DNA from: Ophiothrix spiculata
Taxonomy: Eukaryota > Echinodermata > Ophiuroidea > Amphilepidida > Ophiotrichidae
DNA: 25,479 nt
Assembly (NCBI GenBank): GCA_000969725.1
Contig: JXSR01S073517.1
Reading direction: 5' to 3' (one strand)
The notes below the pieces were generated by a model. It was given only the letters and a program-made list of their open reading frames with translations. It was not told the origin of the DNA and searched no databases. Every line of letters starts with the position of its first letter. Within the stretch, counting starts at the first letter, position 1. Shown one piece after another: positions 21,010 through 25,479 of the stretch. Both the position numbers and the translations under genes were made by a program.

Positions 21010-21280
21010 CGTCACGTGAGTGCAAGAAAGTCGTATCTGCAATGGCTGCCCCAAGTTATATTTATTTTACACCTTGTCACATGAATGTGAAAATCCCTCA
21101 AAATGTTCCTGTCCTATGTCAGTGGTTCTTGAAATGGTTCTTCAGGTGACGATGTCAGATGTCACCTGAAGAACCATTTCAAGAACCACTGACCCAAAAC
21201 TGGAGGTCATACAGTGTGCAAACCAAATTTATAACGTAAGGCAGCTATTGCAGATACGACTTTCTTGCACTCACGTGACA
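21010..21280. mobile_element. Near-perfect long-hairpin insertion (foldback/MITE)
   Basis: The outer arms (21011-21050 with 21240-21279) pair over 40 bases with one mismatch, starting GTCACGTGAGTGCAAG. The inner arms (21118-21150 with 21161-21193) pair perfectly over 33 bases around a 10-base loop. Between the arms lie unequal, diverged internal loops. ATTT at 21006-21009 is repeated at 21281-21284. Block A copy 1 has the uninterrupted site TTGTGCAAATTTGTAATTAC at 671-690, with a single ATTT. This is direct evidence for insertion into copy 2 after the duplication. No protein is encoded. The 66-residue ORF at 20949-21149 runs into the hairpin by chance. The superfamily is unknown. Confidence 0.85.
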
Positions 21281-22238
21281 ATTTGTAATTACAAACTAGT
21301 ACATTGAGGGTGCTAAGTGTATGATTCTGTTTTATATGTAGGTTTAGTTTGGTGGCATATTAACATGATTATTGGTAAATTCGCATGTTTTCAGATATGT
21401 TGCTTCAATTACAAATTTGAAACCATCATACATTTTATAATATCCTAAGCTAGCATGATTGGACTTAAATTGACTGTTCCTCACTGCTTGGCATGTTCAT
21501 ATGATGGAATGTTTAGAAATGATTTATAGTGGTGATTGAAAAATCTGTGTCATATTTTTTCATATATTGTGCTAAAGATAATGGTATTTAGACACTGTGT
21601 TCCAAACTTAGTATGAAATCATTTCATCATTGGGTCCATCATATTACTCCTGATTTTAATCATAACAAATCAGTGCTTGTTGTTAAGCCGTTCTGTCTCT
21701 TGATGTTTTTACATCCAAAATATGTGTTTATTCATCATAGCAGATCACTTCAAGAATGATTCATTTACTATTAGGGCATTTTCTACTTCGTTAAATGATA
21801 TTTGTTCTAAAAGAATACTAATATTTTAACAACATAGTTCTCTCTTCCGCTAATGCAGTTCATCCAGTTAAATGAATAAATTCAACATCAAGACAAAATA
21901 TACACACGAAAGAGGACATTCGATATAATTTAAATATACTTTAATATTACGTAACACACATTCATTATACAGAGGAGATAATTCCTTCCATTACAGTATG
22001 ATATGCAACAGCCAGATCAACTTTCTGAATTTTAAACCTTTGATTTTTAAGCTCTTCTATGGTGTATTTAAAATGAATACAGGCGCCATGTTTTCTCTAT
22101 AGTATCAATATACTATTCAAAATACATGAATGACAAACCAAGTATACGATTCCGGATATCAGGGTGCTTTAATCTAGAAAAGATTCTCAAGTTTAACAGC
22201 ATGATCAAAAATAAATAAGTTGTCGTCATAAGAGTAGA

Positions 22239-22367
22239 CACTTGATGGTACGTAACACAAACTTAGCGTGCATAAATATTTTATGAGACTCTCACATGGC
22301 GCGGTGTGTTTCGAGCACGATTGCCGTATTAGTTACATTTCTTGTATCGTCTAGTACTTTTGAATAA
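22239..22367 (+). other. Highly conserved island A-i, copy 2
   Basis: This is the partner of 1550-1678, with 124 of 129 bases identical. The ORF from ATG 22296 to TAA 22367 is again 23 codons. Residue changes against copy 1 are C to S, G to V, T to S and L to F. Downstream similarity continues for about 60 bases (CAAAAAGATTGCTACT, then ATATCAGGAGTATG) before the copies part. Confidence 0.45.
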
Positions 22368-22429
22368 CAAAAAGATTGCTACTAATAATATATCAGGAGT
22401 ATGTTGCTGTCTTATATACTGGGTAGATA

Positions 22430-23024
22430 CTTAATATATATAAGCATTTAATCACCATTAAAATTGATAAAAAGTTATATTAATGCCAAATTCAAATTAT
22501 GTAGATCTACATTGTATGTTTCAATTTTTACATTTTTTTGTTGTTCTAAATGCCAACTGCAAGGTTGGCTTCAATCTAAACAATGCATGCTTTTTATCAA
22601 ATTATATTGATATCAATACGTATTTGTTACATGCATTTAAGAGGAATTTTATTACGTTGAACATATTATATTAACATATCTAGAATAAGATATTTTCAAA
22701 CACATACATACATACATACACAGGGAATTTAATAAAGCGCCATTTTCTTAAGACCACGGCGCTTTATTACATAAACATCAGGGAAAAAAGAACAATAAAA
22801 ATGAAATACATAACAATATATGAACTACATTGGAAATAAATATGTTTTCAGACCCTTTTTAACAGCAGAAGATGTGGTTTCAGTGCGGATGGGGATTTAT
22901 TCATTGTTCCAAAACTGTGGACAAGCCAGGGAAAAGCTATTGTTTGCGGTAGATTGGAGTTTGTTCTTGCGTAAATAAGGCTCAAACATTGAGTTTTACA
23001 TACGAAACAAATCTAAAAACTGCC
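22430..23024. other. Segment specific to block A copy 2
   Basis: This does not align with copy 1 at 1735-2095 and is about 230 bases longer. It holds a CATA microsatellite (about 22702-22722) and, just after it, a perfect 12-base inverted repeat TAATAAAGCGCC / GGCGCTTTATTA (22730-22741, 22758-22769) with a 16-base loop. The part from 22840 to 23020 is less AT-rich and may be an unrecognised interspersed repeat. The 63-residue ORF at 22483-22674 has no motif. Confidence 0.45.
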
Positions 23025-23224
23025 CAAAGGAGACCAACACATAATATAATATTCAATTGCAGTAGCGATCATTTTATAATTAATTATGATCGTCTCCTTG
23101 CTATTCTATGAAACGATAACATAAAAACTACAGATGGGGACAGATGTGATTCAGACAGTGATTTGAGATATTATTTCCTTACTTAATTACTGCCTTGTCA
23201 CATCTTAATAGTGATCGTAAAATT

Positions 23225-23369
23225 CCACAATGTGAGCCAGCTGGAGGAACAATGATGAAAGACAACCACGCAGGTGCAGTATCTATCAACCATTAATTCC
23301 TACGGTGCACTATCTTGTCAAAGCTTAATGGTGAATCTGATAAGTAGCAACAAATTGCTTTGATTTATC
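23225..23369 (+). other. Highly conserved island A-ii, copy 2
   Basis: This is the partner of 2310-2454, with 141 of 145 bases identical and no gaps. The inverted repeat ACCATTAA/TTAATGGT is intact here too. Just upstream the copies differ by indels, which breaks any shared long reading frame. Confidence 0.4.
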
Positions 23370-24230
23370 CTTTGTCCAGTAAATTAAGACCAAATATCTT
23401 GTGCACCGATTATCTTGTGCATGTTCAAGGTCATATGGAAAGATTTTCAGATATTTTAATTGTTTTTGATAGGATTGCAGTTAAAATTGGGAAATATGCT
23501 TCTTTTTTTCATTTGCAACATATTTTGGTCATACGTTCATTGTTTTCTGCAACATTCTTTGTCAATTATTGTAAACATTGAATTCCATTTGTAACACCGC
23601 ATTATCTTTGCTTTGTGTTTAATTAAAGACATTCTAAATAAATTGATTTTATTTTTCAAAAAAGTACAAATTGAATGCTTAGCTTTTATTTTTCATGATT
23701 ACAATATTTTAGCCATCTTAGATGCGCATGTATTGTGTATGAATTATTAGTTAAATCATGATGGACTTTTAACCAAACAAACTTCTATTTACATTAAATT
23801 GCAAAACACAGGTTAGTTATGAAAATACTGAACCAGTCAGGAGTGTAACGTGAGGGAATAACAACTCGTGATTTACAGCTATTTCTCGTGAAACATTTAA
23901 CCACTTCTAATTAATCAAAATATACAATCATGCCTACTGCCCTGTTATTACAAGAAAAACCAAGGCCAAAGTACTCGTTATAGCCTTAAGATGATGCAAA
24001 TAGGGGGATTATCTTTTGATTGATCAACATATAATCACGTACAACTATTATAGTGTACCATCTCACAAGATTTGATATTTACTTTATCGTACATCTTAGT
24101 GTAAAATTTACAATTCAATCCAATATTAGAAGGGTTATCAATGACAAAAAAGCGCGTTAATTTGTGCTAAAAAGAGGTTCAATATATCTGGGTAACATTA
24201 CAAAATGTGATACTACTACTGCTGGATTAA

Positions 24231-24507
24231 CCCTAAAGCTCCTAAGGGTTACAAAAAGCTACAAGAGCAAATCACCAAAATGGCATGTTAGACTGTACAT
24301 CAATTTCTGTAGTCCGAATACGTCATAGACCGGGATCCCATATGGGCACGAAATTACTGCATACGCAGTGCCCCTAGGTTGGCTTGGTATAGGTGGACAC
24401 GGGATTGGGATGCGAGAGGCCCTTGATTCGAGCCCCGTTGGAAACCACTAATTTTTGACACCCTCATTTCCGAGGAGATATGAAAAATGGTAGGTATGTG
24501 GTTAGGG
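24231..24507 (+). mobile_element. TTAA-flanked repeat with tRNA-Pro-like core, better copy
   Basis: TTAA at 24227-24230 is followed by CCCTAAAGCTCC. The far end reads GGTTAGGG then CTAA (24508-24511), so the right inverted repeat is decayed. From about 24378 to 24440 the sequence looks like a tRNA: TTGGCTTGGTATAGG in A-box position, TTGGGATGCGAGAGG like the anticodon arm and variable loop of tRNA-Pro, and GATTCGAGCCC (24425-24435) close to the B-box consensus GGTTCGANNCC. Relative to block A copy 1, homology resumes right after the element (GTGGATCTTGGAATGAG against ATGGATATATTTGAATAAG), so it was inserted in copy 2 or lost from copy 1. It is related to 8767-8982. Confidence 0.65.
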
Positions 24508-25009
24508 CTAAGAACGTGGATCTTGGAATGAGATTACCGTATATCACTCAAAGACCTTACTCAAAACATGAACCATGGATTCATTACTATAACTATACGA
24601 CGAAATCGCTTGATAATTTGTAAACATTTCAACATATTCTAATTGTCGTTTAATAAGAAACGTACGTTTTACCTGCTGCCAAGCGGTAGAAAAGTGGCAA
24701 ATGATAAATATCTACAGAAATTGATGTACAGTCTAGCAGTGCATGAAATTTATTGCAAATTAGATTGTAAATCATTGTTTATTTAGTCTTAAAACTGTCC
24801 TAATCAACTATCTATCCTTGATACATCCAATTTTTAACATACCCTGAAAACCCAGATAGAAGCATATATGCTTATAGATGGATGCCTACAGCCTATGCCG
24901 ATAATTCAGAAAATCTGTGTGCCGCCCTCTTGAAATACGATACCTTTAAGGTGGTTTGGCAAATCGATTGTCTTGTTTGTAACTTTAAAACGTGTTTGCA
25001 ACACCGTAG

Positions 25010-25115
25010 AGAACATCTGGAAAGAAAGCTCACTCTGTAGTGCGTGAGACTGTTGTGTTGGGGATTCCGGGTTCGAGACCTGCCGGGTAAATATTTTTTT
25101 CTTTTTCTTTCTAAA
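25010..25115 (+). mobile_element. tRNA-derived SINE head
   Basis: AAGCTCACTCTGTAG (25026-25040) fits a Pol III A box, and GGTTCGAGACC (25070-25080) matches the B-box consensus GGTTCGANNCC exactly, 29 bases further on. The sequence between (GTGCGTGAGACTGTTG) reads like an anticodon arm. The T arm does not pair properly, so it is not a working tRNA gene. A T-rich stretch after 25090 could end Pol III transcription. Full SINE borders and target duplications are not visible. Confidence 0.5.
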
Positions 25116-25479
25116 AAAAAAATTTTTGTGTATGTTTTTAAAAGGACAAAAAAGGGGGATTAGGTCAAAAAATTTTGGTAAGTTATTTTGTCTTCACTGA
25201 AGTGGTATAACTTAAGAGCGGTTCTTTGTGGTCATCATAGTGGTGTAATGTACAGGATCCATGTATTCATGCGTATCATCGGGCCGTATTCAGTATCGTA
25301 GTCAGTATGTAACTTCCCCAGTTACTGGTCCACTCACATCCCCTGACAACGGTGTATGCTATACTTTTGTATGGTGATCATTTCGATCATGGTTCAAACC
25401 CAGAAAGCGTGAACCAGTTGTTAGGGTGATGATCAGACTACACGTAACACTTCGAGACTGAATTAGTTGACAATAGCGA
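25116..25479. other. Right-end spacer, nothing firm
   Basis: Homopolymer runs (T7, A9, G5) follow the SINE head. Near 25400 a GGTTCA/TGAACC hairpin and a B-box-like GGTTCAAACCC (25391-25401) are visible, but I find no matching A box. GGGCCGTATTCA near 25280 resembles ends of some invertebrate MITEs, and its partner would lie outside the window. Confidence 0.3.

Larger units (their letters stand above)
20750..24845 (+). repeat. Duplicated block A, copy 2
   Basis: This is the partner of 430-3690, in the same orientation and order. It is longer because it holds a long hairpin element (21010-21280), an extra segment (about 22430-23020) and a tRNA-like TTAA element (24231-24507). Recognisable homology ends near 24845, so the tail that copy 1 shares with 5518-5745 is mostly missing. 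Confidence 0.85.

Noticed and set aside
20949-21149. 66-residue ORF at the start of the hairpin
   Set aside because: Its second half is the left arm of a recent insertion, so it cannot be an ancestral gene.
22702-22722. CATA run as a CRISPR-like or telomeric array
   Set aside because: It is a plain short microsatellite with no spacers and not a telomere motif.
22870-22990. Weak resemblance between 22890-22930 and 7370-7410 around TTCCAAA
   Set aside because: Only about a dozen scattered bases agree, which is too little to claim a shared repeat.
25026-25095. Functional tRNA gene
   Set aside because: A and B boxes are present, but the T arm and acceptor stem do not pair, so it is better read as a SINE head.
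25391-25401. Second B-box-like GGTTCAAACCC
   Set aside because: No A box at proper spacing and no tRNA-like arms. It is part of a small hairpin.

Overview
This is AT-rich, gene-poor eukaryotic nuclear DNA. It has no long open reading frame, no bacterial-type operon and no intact conserved gene. Its debris includes a decayed LINE reverse-transcriptase tail, Pol III (tRNA-like) repeats, TA-flanked miniature inverted-repeat elements and microsatellites. This mix is common in invertebrate genomes. A mollusc or other lophotrochozoan is my best guess, but nothing here fixes the taxon.

The main structure is an old, diverged multi-copy duplication. Three blocks recur. Block A is at about 430-3690 and 20750-24845, with a tail fragment at 5518-5745. 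Block B is at 12540-14045 and 18850-20600. Block C is at 11605-11885 and 16290-16560. The right half reads C-B-A and the middle reads C-B, so the ancestral unit was probably C-B-A. Most of each block is strongly diverged and gapped. Inside block A two islands are about 96-97% identical between copies (1550-1678 with 22239-22367; 2310-2454 with 23225-23369).

Because the blocks are paralogous, one copy can serve as the empty-site reference for insertions in the other. Block A copy 2 carries a 271-base near-perfect long hairpin (21010-21280), absent from copy 1 and flanked by ATTT. It also carries a 277-base element (24231-24507) with TTAA/CCCTAA-type ends and a tRNA-Pro-like core. A second, older, oppositely oriented copy of that element lies at 8767-8982. 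The C-to-B interval of the right-hand unit is longer by roughly 1.6 kb. It contains a 658-base inverted-repeat element (16579-17236) rich in AGCAATTGCT-like decamers and a LINE fossil (17780-18480, minus strand).

Other contents are a TA-flanked element at 4600-5227, a small mariner-type MITE at 13468-13712, a recent 131-base tandem duplication beside a TTA microsatellite, and a degenerate CTACA satellite. There is also a 50-N assembly gap with identical 51-base flanks, and a tRNA-like SINE head near the right end. The only host-coding candidate is a possible signal-peptide first exon at 7671-7788 with a consensus splice donor, at low confidence. No functional gene set can be described.
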